A stretch of 19,583 nucleotides of DNA from Saksenaea vasiformis B4078 (GCA_000697055.1 JNDT01001739.1:1-19583), one strand, 5' to 3'. Shown: positions 8,976 to 19,239, counted from the stretch's first letter. Translations and numbers: made by a program. The notes: generated by a model not told the origin, from the sequence alone.

Positions 8976-9631
8976 GCTACGGAGACTTTTCTTTCATGAT
9001 GGTTGAGAGCATGTAATTAGCGGTCTTTAATTTGTATGGCGGCAATCGTTCTGTGTGTATTCTCTGGTGGTTTCTTTATGCGCGTTGTACTTTTGTTATC
9101 CTGATCCTTGTTATTTCTTCTGTTAATACATATGCAATGACAAAAATAAAGATAAGAGAATAGGAAAATAAAGAGGATAAAACTAATATAAATGTTCACA
9201 ACGGTGTTTTTGATAAAAAAAAGTAGCGAGTGAGATCGTCCTTAGAGCGAAAAAATAGCACTTCACAACGGTTAGTACATGAATTGGTAATAAACGTATA
9301 CATGTTTCGCATTAACTTGATCCTCCGCGGACAGAGATTTTGTATAGATTATGTTTCTAATCCGGAGGATGAAGAAGCTGGGAATGAGGGTCTACATCAC
9401 ACCACATCGCAGATTCAGACGATGACCTAGAACAAAGCATAGGATTGGACAGAATGGTTATACACAAAGAAACTTTTGTTAACTATCCTGCTACATTTGA
9501 GAATAAACTTGTAAAGGATCACTAAGCTATATGCTCGGGTCTGATGCGCGATATGCTCTAGCGACTTCCTGGAGACGTGTCGATGGGGAAGGATGTAAAC
9601 ACTCGTTTATGGCTAGCAAATGGAATAAGAC

Positions 9632-9916
9632 TTAGATAGTGGCTTTTTTTCCCCAAAGGAATTTCGCATTGATGCGGAGATCCGCCCTGCGTTGTAGCGA
9701 GGCGTAAGCGACATGGGTATTATTCTGGCAGCAAGGGCTCATGTTGAAGATATACGTGCTGCGTAGGACTTGAAGTGATACAACATCTGGCGATATTTCG
9801 TGGAAGGTAAATGATGCTGGGCGTGGCAACGTTACTGAAGCAGTGAACACAGAGAAGCGCCTCCCAATATGAGCTTTTTTGGAGCCAGCGACAAACAGTT
9901 CGAATTTGACATGGAA
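9632..9916 (-). CDS. Unidentified coding-like frame, probable 3' exon
   Basis: I do not recognise the family. From the TAA at 9917-9919 the frame is open for 94 codons to a TAA at 9632-9634, and it has no ATG near its start, so an upstream exon would be required. The composition is well mixed and protein-like (SVTLPRPASFTFHEISPDVV, then MSPCCQNNTHVAYASL and RRADLRINAKFLWGKK), unlike the low-complexity frames around it. I found no convincing donor/acceptor pair immediately upstream. It may be a relic of a repeated gene family or of a mobile element. Confidence 0.3.
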   Translation of the reverse strand, partial: FHVKFELFVAGSKKAHIGRRFSVFTASVTLPRPASFTFHEISPDVVSLQVLRSTYIFNMSPCCQNNTHVAYASLQRRADLRINAKFLWGKKATI

Positions 9917-9919
9917 TTA

Positions 9920-11340
9920 TGTGAGTTTTCCTATTTATTTTGCGTCCGTTCCAAATTATTTGGAGTTACTTCCAGACGAACTCTGCACTTTGAAGCATGT
10001 CTTTTTACGTTCATTCAATGCTATGCTTATACCACTTAATAATCACGAACTATTTTTTATGCTGCTCCAGTAGATTTCCTGTCCATGTGAGGCCCCCAGT
10101 TCATATAAGTTAATCTGACGAGAAGTTGGTGAAGTAATCATGCACGTTCAATTTTTCCTTCGCACGAATTGGACTCTTCACGTACGCAAGATTTGTTTAG
10201 GGTAACGTGAACGTGATTCAGTAGATTGCGTGCGAGTCTTACATCCTTTTTCGTCTGTCTTGCCTATAATTTTTTTCCATCTCTTCGAAATTCCATACAT
10301 CCGTATCTATAGTAGAATAAACAAAAAGAACGATCCCTCTGTCCAATATCTGTTCTGTATTGTTGAATTATTGCGATGCGGTCGACTTACAACTGAACAT
10401 CACCACTATATACATCGTACCATATATGTCTCAGTCGCTCGAAAGTTAAACCAGAAACTGACTGCCATTATCAGCTGTAGATCACCCACAGTTCGTTAGC
10501 CAAGGAGATTGTCACTTACAGGGACAGCTGCTCCTCAGAACTTCTGTTACCGATGTCTAGCTTATAGTCAGATTGGTACACATATGCCTCTGGTAATACA
10601 TTATAGAATTGCGCCAACACAATGCGGAACAAAGACACTGTAGATGATATGGGGTAAGTGAATAATGACCCGCGTGAAAATTGCACACTAATTTAAGGAT
10701 TTACCCCATCAACGCACCCCAAAAAAGAATGACACATATGTCATAGAAATTTTACTACTTCTGCTACTGCAGAGCATTTCATCTTTACGTCTGGGCGTTC
10801 CCATTTTTCTCCTACCAAGCGCGCATATAGCATCTCTCCATGATTCCGTTTTGCTGCACTTCCATTAGCTTCACGTTGAAATTGGTTTTGCGGTTTTGAC
10901 TCTTCTACAGCTTCATTTGCCCACTTAGGCTGCAATACGAGGTTTAATTGCACCCTCTATCCATCTGAGATCCGCATTGTCAATTTTTTTTTCTTCCGTC
11001 TATAGAGTTAATGCTATTGACAGCTTCTGATTTGTTTCGTACTGCTCATTGAATGCTAGTTACACTACTCTACATAAATTATGCATCCATGAAGATCCAA
11101 GTCTGCGCTAGTGAAGGAATTAAATATGCAGTCATTATCTGACAACGCAATACTCTATTACATCAGCTTCTTCCCCTGACAGACGCAAAATTTATTCGAC
11201 CAACACATGGATCTTGCGCTGAGAAGCAGTAGTCTTTTGCGCAGATGGATTTTTGTGAGCGGTTCATTTTGACACGTGATGGATAGAAATCATTTCGATA
11301 AAAAAAAATCCAAGTCGTGTTACGTACATATCTTTCTTTG
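9920..11340. other. Gene-poor stretch upstream of PEX3
   Basis: Only small frames occur. One minus-strand frame (10953-10741, no ATG at its start, ending AEVVKFL) and one short plus-strand pair of exons around 10621-10740 (GTAAGT donor at 10654, CACTAATTTAAG acceptor, 44-base intron) look faintly coding-like. I could not identify either. PEX3 promoter elements should lie in the last few hundred bases; I see no TATA box there. Confidence 0.35.
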
Positions 11341-13040
11341 ATGACTATCTTCTCTTCCCTCAAAGATTACACCAAGCGACACCGTAAAGGTCTTTTGATA
11401 TCCGCTACGATCGCAGGTGGAAGTTACATTGTGGGACGTTATGCAGCAAACAAGATACGCGAATTTCAGGAGAAGGAATCGACTAAACGACAAGCGAAGG
11501 AAAAGTAAGTGCGGTAGCCACCTGTCACGAGTGGTGCTCATTTCGAGAATTAGCCTGAAACGCCGTTTCCAGCAGAATCAAAGTGATTGCGTCTTTACTG
11601 TGATTGCTTTATTGCCTACGTTGGGTGAACAGGTGTTGGGTGAAATGAAAGTTGAAGCGGCATGGGCCAAATTACAGGAGTCCCGTAAATTGGAGAAACA
11701 AGAGGAAAAGAAAAGAAGGGAACTGAAAATGGAAAACGTACCCGATGAACAACAAAAGGGCCAAGAAAATACCTCCAATGTAGTAAGATCGGAGACGACG
11801 ACAGAAGCGCACGACAACCCTCAACCAGCAACTGAAACGGAGCAGTTAGAGAATAAAGCTGAGAGAACGCCAATGGCAGAGGAGAAACCCGTATCTCTCT
11901 TAGAATCCAGCGTTGGAAGCCTTTCGACTTCCGTCCATTCCGATGATAGCAGCACTCAGAATGCAGTGGCCGGTATCCTTGACAAAAGAGCGAAATATCT
12001 ACTATGGGAAGACATCAAGACAATGAGTGAGACTTTCTTCTTCAACTTGCTAAACAGGAGACTAACAGCAAACTAGGCTTTACACGGACTTTGACATCTA
12101 TATACTCCGTTACCCTTCTGACACTGCTGACGCACGTGCAGCTTAATCTACTGGGTCGATTCACTTATGTGCGATCTGTCTCAGTTCTTGATCGCAGCGA
12201 GCCAACGATTCAGCTACAAGATGACACACCAGATGCTGGATTCTTGGATCCCGATGCTGAAAGAATGTTTTTGAGTATTAGCTGGTGGCTGCTTCACCGT
12301 GGTTGGCGAGAATGTTCTGCGCGAGTCAAAGCAGCAGTAGATGAAGTCATTGGAGGGTATAGTCTGAACAAACTTAAGCAGAAAGTGTTGACTTGTCATC
12401 TTCAGCATCCCGTTGAAAAATTCTATGTCTTACCAGCAGACGAAAGAGCTCATGTATAATCTCCGAACACGGGTCGAGTACGAAGAAGACGGAGAGACGC
12501 CAGTCAGGTAAAAAACCGCGTAGTACAACGAATCATTTTCACTGAAAGTCTTTTAGATTCCGGACGTGGATGTTACCTGAAACTCGCGAAGATGAGATAT
12601 TATGTCTAAAGGAGGCAGGATTTACTGATGTTGACCAGAAAGGAGACAATGCAACAAATGTGACGTTTCGAAAATGGGTGGACGAGACCAAGGATTTTAT
12701 CGACAGGTGAAAGAATTAAAATCCATGCGGCTGAGTAATACTAATACGATTATCCTGTAGTCCTGATTTTGTATCGGTTCTTTCACGTTGTCTGGATGAA
12801 GTGTTTATGATTTTTGATCAGAACGCTTTCGCGAAATCGTTACTGCAATACCCCGATTTTGCTGAACCTATGACAGCGAAAATCACGGAGATTACGGAAG
12901 AAGAAGCTCGGCGCACCGAGAAGAAGATGACATTGGCGAATCTCTTGCCAACTATTAGCCGACAGGCGCATCTTGTCATTGCTGGCAATGAGTATTTGAA
13001 CGTAATGGATCAAAGTCAGGAACCAAAAACAGAAATCTAA
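11341..13040 (+). CDS. PEX3: Peroxisomal biogenesis factor 3 (Pex3)
   Basis: Pex3 is the peroxisomal/ER membrane anchor that docks the Pex19 chaperone and so inserts peroxisomal membrane proteins; fungal Pex3 also binds inheritance and pexophagy partners. Exons are 11341-11504, 11554-12026, 12077-12384, 12437-12507, 12557-12706 and 12761-13040, giving 481 residues against about 441 in yeast (recalled). The N-terminus has the family pattern: basic RHRK, then a membrane segment (about 17-34). Next come LKRRFQQNQSD (56-66) and ALLPTLGE, matching the yeast IKRRFEQTQED block. LLWEDIKTM, HVQLNLLGRFTY, FLSISWWLLHRGW and PDFVSVLSRCLDEVF follow in family order. The start is the first ATG; the frame upstream opens only with GTG. 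An unusually long charged, low-complexity insert lies at about 80-200. The exon 3-4 junction (GTGTTG donor) is the least certain. Confidence 0.9.
11505..11553 (+). other. PEX3: PEX3 intron 1
   Basis: It has a GTAAGT donor and an AATTAG acceptor and is 49 bases long. An alternative AG at 11547 also keeps frame and would add ISL-type residues; the TTAG site is the better consensus and both retain the conserved LKRRF block. Confidence 0.7.
12027..12076 (+). other. PEX3: PEX3 intron 2
   Basis: It has a GTGAGA donor, an ACTAAC branch site at about 12061 and an ACTAG acceptor, and is 50 bases long. Splicing creates KTM-SFTR, matching the family's WEDLK-SFTR junction. Confidence 0.85.
12385..12436 (+). 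other. PEX3: PEX3 intron 3
   Basis: It has a GTGTTG donor and a TACCAG acceptor, 52 bases, phase 0. It is required to pass from the exon 3 frame to the frame reading ELMYNLRTRVEYEE. The donor is weak, and an acceptor three bases later (CAG at 12437-12439) would also keep frame. Confidence 0.6.
12508..12556 (+). other. PEX3: PEX3 intron 4
   Basis: It has a GTAAAA donor and a CTTTTAG acceptor, 49 bases. Splicing joins ETPV-R to FRTWMLPE, in line with the conserved proline-containing segment of the family. Confidence 0.8.
12707..12760 (+). other. PEX3: PEX3 intron 5
   Basis: It has a GTGAAA donor, an ACTAATAC branch site and a CTGTAG acceptor, 54 bases. Splicing gives TKDFIDS-PDFVSVL, closely matching the animal and fungal ESPDF segment. 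Confidence 0.88.
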
Positions 13041-13168
13041 TGACATTATTAGGCGTTTGCTTATATCAAGGAGCTGCAAACATTTTCTGCGGTTGTATAC
13101 ACACAGTATGGTGACGAACTGGAAAGCGCATAGTTGAAACTGAAGGATGCGGATAATAGATAGTTCGA

Positions 13169-13174
13169 AATAAA
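13169..13174 (+). terminator. PEX3: Probable PEX3 polyadenylation signal
   Basis: AATAAA lies about 130 bases after the PEX3 stop and before the promoter of the next gene, a plausible 3' untranslated length for a fungal gene. Confidence 0.45.
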
Positions 13175-13358
13175 ATGTAACACAAAGTTCAAAGGAGATA
13201 TGCATCCGTTGAGAATTCAGTTGCTTGAAAGAGGCTTGTTTAAGCCGGTGACGGGCCTGTTGTCAAGAAATGAAAACATTCCCGCCCAAAAAAGAATCAA
13301 CTGAGAAACAGCGAAAAGCTTGCTGCAGTAGAAAGGCAATCATGATGACGGACACCCT

Positions 13359-13379
13359 AGGCAGGAACGCCTCCTGCCT
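13359..13379 (+). promoter_or_regulatory. Perfect palindrome upstream of the first secreted-protein gene
   Basis: AGGCAGGA-ACGCC-TCCTGCCT is an 8-base perfect inverted repeat around a 5-base centre. It ends 60 bases before the TATA box of the gene at 13513. The position fits a binding site for a dimeric transcription factor. A weak 3' hairpin of PEX3 is the alternative, but it lies beyond the AATAAA. Confidence 0.35.
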
Positions 13380-13439
13380 GTTTTGTACCATTCTTCAGCA
13401 TACCTTTGATTCGCTCGAATAATAATGACAATCTTGATT

Positions 13440-13448
13440 TATATAAAG
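13440..13448 (+). promoter_or_regulatory. TATA box of secreted-protein gene A
   Basis: TATATAAAG lies 64 bases before the ATG at 13513, on the coding strand. Its paralog has GATATAAAG at a similar distance, suggesting a conserved core promoter and strong expression. Confidence 0.55.
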
Positions 13449-13512
13449 CGCCAGACCTGCTACGTGCCTGTTCACTTATTCTACGTTTTTCCCTGTTTCC
13501 CTAATCGGAAGA

Positions 13513-14167
13513 ATGAAAGTCCTTGGTATTCTTTTTCTTACTGCCGCTGTCTCTGCCTTTGTCCCCCACAATCCAAGAATCTACGCAACACACACAATCG
13601 TTAACAATGGTGTCACCATGGTTGAGCTTGTCGAAGGTGCCCGTGCCACGACTACAGGCAGGTTCACCGTAACCGGCAGAGGATTGTCTACCTATACGAG
13701 AATCCATCCAGCATGTAACGTTTTAACTTGTTCGAAAAAACCTTCGTTCCTATAGCTTACCATGAAAATATGTAGTCCGTTGGAACTTCCCTTTCCTCAG
13801 AGCGTTCATGAATATGCCAGTCATTCACCATATCATATCTAAGATTCCCAAGTTTTCAAAGGTTGCCCACAGAGTTGATCCTGGATTTATGGCTGAGTTG
13901 ATGATGCAAGCGCAATCGCTGGATTCCAACGATAACTTCCCAGACCTTCTCCAGACAGCTGCAGAGCAGGCTTTATCTCTGCTTAGCTCTGCTCCTTACA
14001 CTGATCTCGAGGGGGATGTGGAAGAAGATGACGATCTCGAGGAGGATTCAATTGATCTGTCCCAGTTATTTGGTGCGAATGAACTCGTGTCTATGATAGG
14101 AAGCCTTCTGGATGATGATGACAACAGCGAAACGGAACCGGAACCGGTCTCTCCATCTCCATACTAA
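13513..14167 (+). CDS. Small secreted protein A of an unrecognised paralogous pair, acidic tail
   Basis: I do not recognise the family. Exons 13513-13714 and 13776-14167 give 197 residues. Residues 1-15 (MKVLGILFLTAAVSA) form a signal peptide. A Val/Thr-rich, probably beta-type region follows (about 16-66). The intron splits one Phe codon (T/TC), and exon 2 opens with RWNFPFLRAFMNMP. A helical block follows: IHHIISK, AHRVDPGFMAELMMQAQS and DNFPDLLQTAAEQA. From about 138 the tail is strongly acidic (EEDDDLEEDS, DDDDN) and ends EPVSPSPY. There is no GPI site, membrane helix or cysteine pattern. The gene at 15259 is a paralog. Secretion is likely; function is unknown. Expression is probably TATA-driven. 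Confidence 0.82.
13715..13775 (+). other. Intron of secreted-protein gene A
   Basis: It has a GTAACG donor, a CTTACCAT branch-like region and a TGTAG acceptor, 61 bases, phase 1. The paralog has an intron of exactly the same length, codon and phase, and the flanking bases (GCAT before, TCCGTTGGAACTTCCC after) are conserved, which supports both. Confidence 0.88.
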
Positions 14168-15191
14168 AGCAGAGCTGTGGATGAGAACGGATTTGCAGGA
14201 TTTACTCGATCGATTATTTTAGTTTGTTTCATTCTTGTTTTTAACTTACCACCATGAATACTATTATACATTACTGTTAAAGCACACTAGATGTAGCTTG
14301 CTTCCCAAAAAAAAAAAAAAGACAAGAGCACGCTGCTATAATTTTAGCTTACATTGCTTTTCTGCATGCTACGTTATGAAGTGGACCCTGTATACCTTGC
14401 GTTATTCCAATTTTGATCTCTGTACCATGATATGTAAGCTGACGATACCAACACTAGGGTTGCATGCAGTAATCCTTGAGCTCATTCATTACTCGCTTAG
14501 CAACGCGAGCTCTAAGAAAAATTTTTCATCTATTCGCAAGAGCGGCATTTATCTCCTAAAGTATCTCTGTCCATTACAAAAAGTCACCTTTATGTTTACA
14601 CTTGGTTGTTTATTTATAAATGCCTCTGATAACCCAATAATCACTGATATGCCGACTTTTCTAGTGAGGAAAGAGAAGGAACACCTTAAAAGCACACAAT
14701 AAAAACAGCGAAAATTAACCATACGTCAGGATTTTAAATACACAAATAGTGTATTATATACAGTGAATTGTACTTCATTACCGAATGCATCTGTTTAGAT
14801 GGATGCATTGCCCATTCTTGCGTTATTTCCATAAACGGGAAAGCTCAAATTCCTACTTCCATGTCTTGTAATATTTTGAAGAAAGCCTGCGTCAGATCAG
14901 ATATAATGTACACATGCACGCAGACTGCACTGTTTTGTTGTGACTAACGGTACCATGATCTTGTCAAGTCTCTATTCTATATTTTGTAGCGATACTTGTA
15001 GAGAAAGGAGAAAAGTTCAGGACCGAACTGGCAACGCAATGCTACGAGCGTTCCGACCAAAGTAACCTGAAGATTCTTTTAGTTTTGTTCCATCATCATA
15101 TTTCTGCTGCTTTCTAGTTCTCTTATGAATTTATTTCTTCAGAGCGCGCGGTATGGCGTCGGACCAAATCACAAAACAACGAACCTAGCTT
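14168..15191. other. Spacer between the secreted paralogs
   Basis: No gene was recognised. A 155-codon plus-strand frame (14235-14702) starts without ATG and runs through a 14-base A tract; it looks like AT-rich noise. AATAAA occurs near 14698, far from gene A. A 26-base hairpin (AATGCATC, 10-base loop, GATGCATT) lies at 14784-14809. Confidence 0.4.
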
Positions 15192-15200
15192 GATATAAAG
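15192..15200 (+). promoter_or_regulatory. TATA box of secreted-protein gene B
   Basis: GATATAAAG lies 59 bases before the ATG at 15259. A T9 run sits in the short leader (about 15241-15249). Confidence 0.5.
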
Positions 15201-15258
15201 TCGTGAGCAGCTATTAGATGTGCCCCAACCTTTCAAGCGCTTTTTTTTTATCTCGAAT

Positions 15259-16012
15259 ATGAAGCTTGTCGGTACCTTATCTGTCGCCGCCGCGTTATCC
15301 GTATTGGTATCCGCGTCTCCTGCGATCTACACGACAAAGTATACGAAAATTAATGGCGTTAAGATTGCTGCACTTGTTGATGGCGTCGATACTACGGTTA
15401 CGGGAACACTGGTTGTTAACGATTTTATAACGTCAACGTACACTAGACCACATGCAGCATGTATGTTTCTTCTCCATGTGGAAAATATGATGACTCAGAC
15501 TTGCTGATTTCTGTATTATAGTCCGTTGGAACTTCCCACTTCTTCAGGCGCTCATCAAAATGCCTGGAATTCATCATATCTTGTCAAAGTGGAAAAGGCT
15601 CTCTCACCTTGCCCACCAGATCGAACCCGACTTTTTGGCAGACATGATGATGCAAGCTCAATCTACAGATCCCGAGGATAATTTCCCTGCACTATTACAA
15701 GCTGCTGCTGAAAAAGCTGCTGGCCTCCTGGAAGACCATCCCAAGACAGCGATTTCCCAACCTCCTGCGGCACCTCAAGCTGTACCTGCAGAAAATCGTC
15801 CCAGAGCTGCTGCCGCTGCCCCAGTTGCTGCTTCCGAACCTATAGTTCCCCAAGCTGCAACGCAACCACAAACCGGTAACCCCGTAGATGTTCCTGTAGT
15901 CCCGCAGGCTCCAATTGTAGTTTCGCAAGAACCTCAGGCAATGGAAAAGGCTTCTACCACAGAAAGCTCTCAAGACTCTCAGTCTAGTGATATTAAATCT
16001 GACACGGAATAG
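15259..16012 (+). CDS. Small secreted protein B of the paralogous pair, Pro/Ala/Gln-rich tail
   Basis: This is a paralog of the gene at 13513. Exons 15259-15460 and 15522-16012 give 230 residues. The ATG at 15259 is chosen because it opens a signal peptide (MKLVGTLSVAAALSVLVSA); the frame further upstream begins only with GTG. The mature N-terminus (YTTKYTKINGVKIAALVDG, ending TYTRPHAA) aligns with gene A. So does exon 2: RWNFPLLQALIKMP, IHHILSK, AHQIEPDFLADMMMQAQS, DNFPALLQAAAEKA. After about residue 140 similarity stops: gene A is acidic here, while gene B has a long Pro/Ala/Gln/Val-rich stretch ending in Ser/Asp-rich SSDIKSDTE, likely disordered and a candidate for O-glycosylation. Function is unknown. 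The conserved core with swapped tails suggests the core is the working part and the tails set location or partner. Confidence 0.85.
15461..15521 (+). other. Intron of secreted-protein gene B
   Basis: It has a GTATGT donor, a GCTGAT branch-like site and a TATAG acceptor, 61 bases, phase 1. Position and length equal those of gene A, but the interior sequences have diverged, so the duplication is not recent. Confidence 0.9.
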
Positions 16013-18944
16013 ACTTTCACTACACACTAATTCGTAACGATCTTCCCTGGATGTATCCTCTGTCTCTTTATTCTTGCTTTGCCGAACATTATAACTTATC
16101 ACAGCGATTAAGAAACGGGTTCCTCTAGTTTTTTACATTATTTCCTTGTTTATCTACGTCTATGTAGACCTATAAGAAGATGTGTTTTACTAAATCACAA
16201 GAAGTCATTCACCATCTGAGATGAGTTTCGAGTTATACACATTTTTCCAGCTGCATAGTCGTCCTAACCCACGAGTTCCTGTGTTCTAAACAGGATAACA
16301 AGGGAGACAGATGTACAGTGTGCTAGTAGTATCGTTGTAATAGCTGCCACACGTAGACAGTCATATTCATCATCGAAAGTCTAATCACCGATACGTGATA
16401 ATCAGAGTTCACTTGCCTACCGCTCTAATTGCTGCTTTGATGCTTATCTATTCCTAATATTTCCTGCTTCCTAGTAAGAAGGGTATCTGACTGAGGTATT
16501 GGATTCATAGGCTTTCATGCAATGAGCAGCCCCAGAGAGGTAGCAGATCCGAATTTCTAGGTGCTGCCCACTGAAGTTTATTGTCATCACCAAGTAATAT
16601 ATGGTCAAGTCTGCATACATCAAGCGTAAAACCTAAAAGCAAGAAAAGAAGACTCTGCTGTCGTAAATCAGCTAATGATGTACGGGTAGGTTATTGAGAC
16701 AGTAGACGGATGGAATCATTTGAGACTGTTGGATACCTTTATTTCAATTCGATTATCTGCCTGCTTATACGATTCAGTCTTTTATAGGAAATAAGGATTA
16801 GTGAACGTTCTTCTCGGCATTAGGTGTGGATTATAGAATGGATCAATTACTGTTATGACACAGTGCTACCTTGTTTTAATGAACTCTGTGATAAGTCTAA
16901 GTTATAGATGATAAGGTTCAGTTGGTGCTCCAGTGGAGGAGCTCACCGTATATGGAACGCAATTCTAGGGTGGACATTACGACAGTCAACTTATACCACA
17001 AGCTAAGTTTAGCACTTTTAGTACTCCGTTTTGTCGAACGTGTGCAGAAAGTTATGAGTTATGATGCAAAAGCATAAATATTGTAAAATGAAAGCTATTT
17101 AGCTTGGGAGATCACTCGTCATGGAATGGTTTTTCTGCTGTATTAATTTAGCTTCTTTTAATTGCACAGTGCCATTCGATGACCCAATTTAACAGATAAA
17201 CTCACAAAAATAGCTCCAATGGGCCAGGCACTATATAAATTGGACCACGACCCTGGACCAAGGTTATTGCTCTGATGAGCCCCGATCTTCGTGTTATGCT
17301 GGAAGATTCGGATAAATGAGGACATGACGTTGCAAGCAGCATTTGATCAGCTCAAGTATATGAAAGCAGGATGAGTAGAAAATTGCACATTAATGTCGTG
17401 AGAACGGATCCTCTTCACAATTAAGAGATTCTAGAGCTAGAATTCAACTCGTACTGGAGAAACATATATTATGGTACTCAATTACGATAGGGAACTCCTA
17501 AAAAATAAGATCACTGTCTGCGCTCGGCAGATTGATCTGCAGGAAGATGAAAATTAAGCTGGCTAACGACTTGCCAGAATAACGCTGACATCCATAAAAT
17601 TTAAGCGAGAGTCCTGGTAATTGTCCTGTTGATATCCATTTATGATAAATAAATGGCTTCGCAAGGTCTGAGATAAAAAGAATAAAGGAATTTCTTGATG
17701 TTCTTAAATGGCTCTCCATTAGACAAAAATTATCGTGCTTATACTGCGTGGTCTTATCTCAACATTGAATAGATGCCTCTAGCCGTGCTTTAATAAAGCA
17801 ATTATGAGCTGTACCATCTATCACCATGTTAACTTAATGTCCTACTGGTAAACAACACAAACACGTCGATCACGACCCATTGAAGAGCTATGGAATAATG
17901 TGAATCATCGTTTGACAGAGTAGATGCATCATGTCTGGGAATTTGAGAAATTAGACATCGCCCTACTTGGCAAGCGGCAGGTCACTGCTTTCGACACGTG
18001 TGTGGAAAGCTGTTCGCATTCGTGGCCGACAGAAAGATGGCTATTATTGCGGTAGACATAAGGCACATAGGTAGTTGCAGGAATAGCTGAACTGTGAACA
18101 GTGAAATAGCGAGTTATAGCGGAAAGTAGGTACAGATAATTCTGTGGAATTCAAACGCTTTTTCATTATCTCTTTACAGATACAGACGTGTCTGTACATC
18201 TTTGTCGAACACAACAGTTCTTAATTAGAAAACGAACATCACTCCGCTGAATTCGGTTATTTAGAGGGATTCTTCGTAATATCAGTCCCTGGTTCCTTTT
18301 CAAAAGAATAAACAGTATAACAAATTTTCACGAATTTTACCGTTTCGACACCTGGATAACCGACACTTCATGCCGAGCTAGTTGCTTTTGCCTATTGGCG
18401 AGTGAAGACGACATTTCATTTTCCTAGACGTTTCTCCCGAATCAGTTTTGTATGCAAAGTCTAACGGTTGGCCTACAATAGTTCAGACTAATATTTTTTT
18501 TTCTTTTTTGTTCAGTTGGGTGCATTGTATCCTTATGACTAGATAAACGGTGTATAGTCGCCCTGACAAGCGAAAAGTATATCTTTGTATTCATAGACAA
18601 TTAAACTGCTTCAGAAAGTCGATTTCTGTCTGATGCTTCAGTTGTCTAAGTCAACTTTAAGAATCGACGACGGCACCAAAAAAAAAAGAAAAAAAAGGAT
18701 CGGAAGCACAAACTGTCGCATCGTAACACTCGTTTACCTCTTTTGGCATCAAGTGACACAACCGCTCAGGAATCCCAACATAGCAATCTCTTGGTTCATC
18801 GGCCTTCATCCAAAACAGTATACATCTCCAAGAAGGCACCAACACGATTCCTTTTGATATCAGAGGACCGAACCGATTACTAATATGGATAACAGAATAG
18901 AATATAAAAAGGGGCATGTGCACGGCAATAAAATAGTATCTATC
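16013..18944. other. Long stretch without a convincing gene
   Basis: Only short frames occur. Minus-strand frames at 17719-17498 (73 codons, ATG) and 18923-18657 (88 codons, ATG) lack recognisable motifs. The T/A runs near 18492 and 18678 are low complexity. A possible transposase scrap at 17864-17923 is listed separately. No tRNA, rRNA or snRNA was recognised. Confidence 0.4.
17864..17923 (+). pseudogene. Possible Tc1/mariner transposase C-terminal scrap
   Basis: The frame reads RRSRPIEELWNNVNHRLTE before a TAG at 17921. This resembles the NPIE-x-LW...L+RRL block of Tc1/mariner DDE transposases, whose Glu is the third catalytic residue. About 600 bases upstream CSDEPRSS (from 17267) recalls the WSDE-R-F block with the first Asp, but the distance is too long and stops intervene. 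If real, it is an old, broken copy. Confidence 0.25.
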
Positions 18945-19185
18945 TGTTATAAACTTGGTTTTTAAAGGTTCAATAATGTAGACAATCGAGAAGTATCGTG
19001 AGAGTCGTGTTTATTTAGAAATTGTGATGGGTCAGTATTTATAACTTCGGATAAATGTCTTCCCTTTCTGACTATATTATGGACTCCGATTGATAGTTGT
19101 AATCCATTGACCCTGCTCTTATAGCATGTAATTGAGAAAGTATAAGTAGAGAGTTGTCTCTCATAACCGTTGTTGATTTACCACA
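18945..19185 (-). repeat. Probable 3' LTR of a Ty3/Gypsy chromovirus
   Basis: The LTR lies directly 3' of the integrase end on the minus strand. The LTR start (TGTGGTAAATC at 19185) is preceded by a purine tract, GGAAGGGGG, then TAA. It contains TATAAATA (19043-19036) and AATAAA (19015-19010) in the order expected for U3-R. The best left end is 18945, where the plus strand reads TGTTATAAAC; the terminal nonamers TGTTATAAA and TGTGGTAAA are near-perfect inverted repeats (7 of 9). Length is about 241 bp. The left boundary is inferred because the partner LTR is outside the window. Confidence 0.55.
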
Positions 19186-19239
19186 TTACCCCCTTCCAGG
19201 TTCAGTTATGACCGGGTATTTTTTGACATGGTGTTGTAC

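Noticed and set aside
10649..10709. Inverted repeat ATGGGGTAA / TTACCCCAT as possible ends of a tiny element
   Set aside because: The left arm is also a GTAAGT donor and a CACTAATTTAAG acceptor precedes the right arm, so a short intron or chance explains it as well; no target duplication was seen.
11417..11553. Extension of PEX3 exon 2 upstream in its own frame
   Set aside because: This part overlaps exon 1 in another frame and intron 1; the family alignment switches frame at the 11505-11553 intron.
11578..11873. Minus-strand frames of 79 and 85 codons opposite PEX3
   Set aside because: They are shadows of the charged PEX3 insert; Ser/Phe-rich composition is what its antisense would give.
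14235..14702. 155-codon plus-strand frame
   Set aside because: It has no ATG start, passes through an A14 run, and has AT-biased composition with no motif.
15695..16102. Minus-strand 135-codon frame
   Set aside because: It is a shadow of secreted gene B's repetitive Pro/Ala/Gln-rich tail.
17271..17310. CTGATGAG followed by an imperfect hairpin (CCGATCTTC / GGAAGATTCGG), after TATATAAAT at about 17232: hammerhead ribozyme or box C/D snoRNA?
   Set aside because: No GAAA follows stem II as a hammerhead needs, and no CTGA D box with a closing stem occurs within about 80 bases. The TATA and CTGATGA match could easily be chance.
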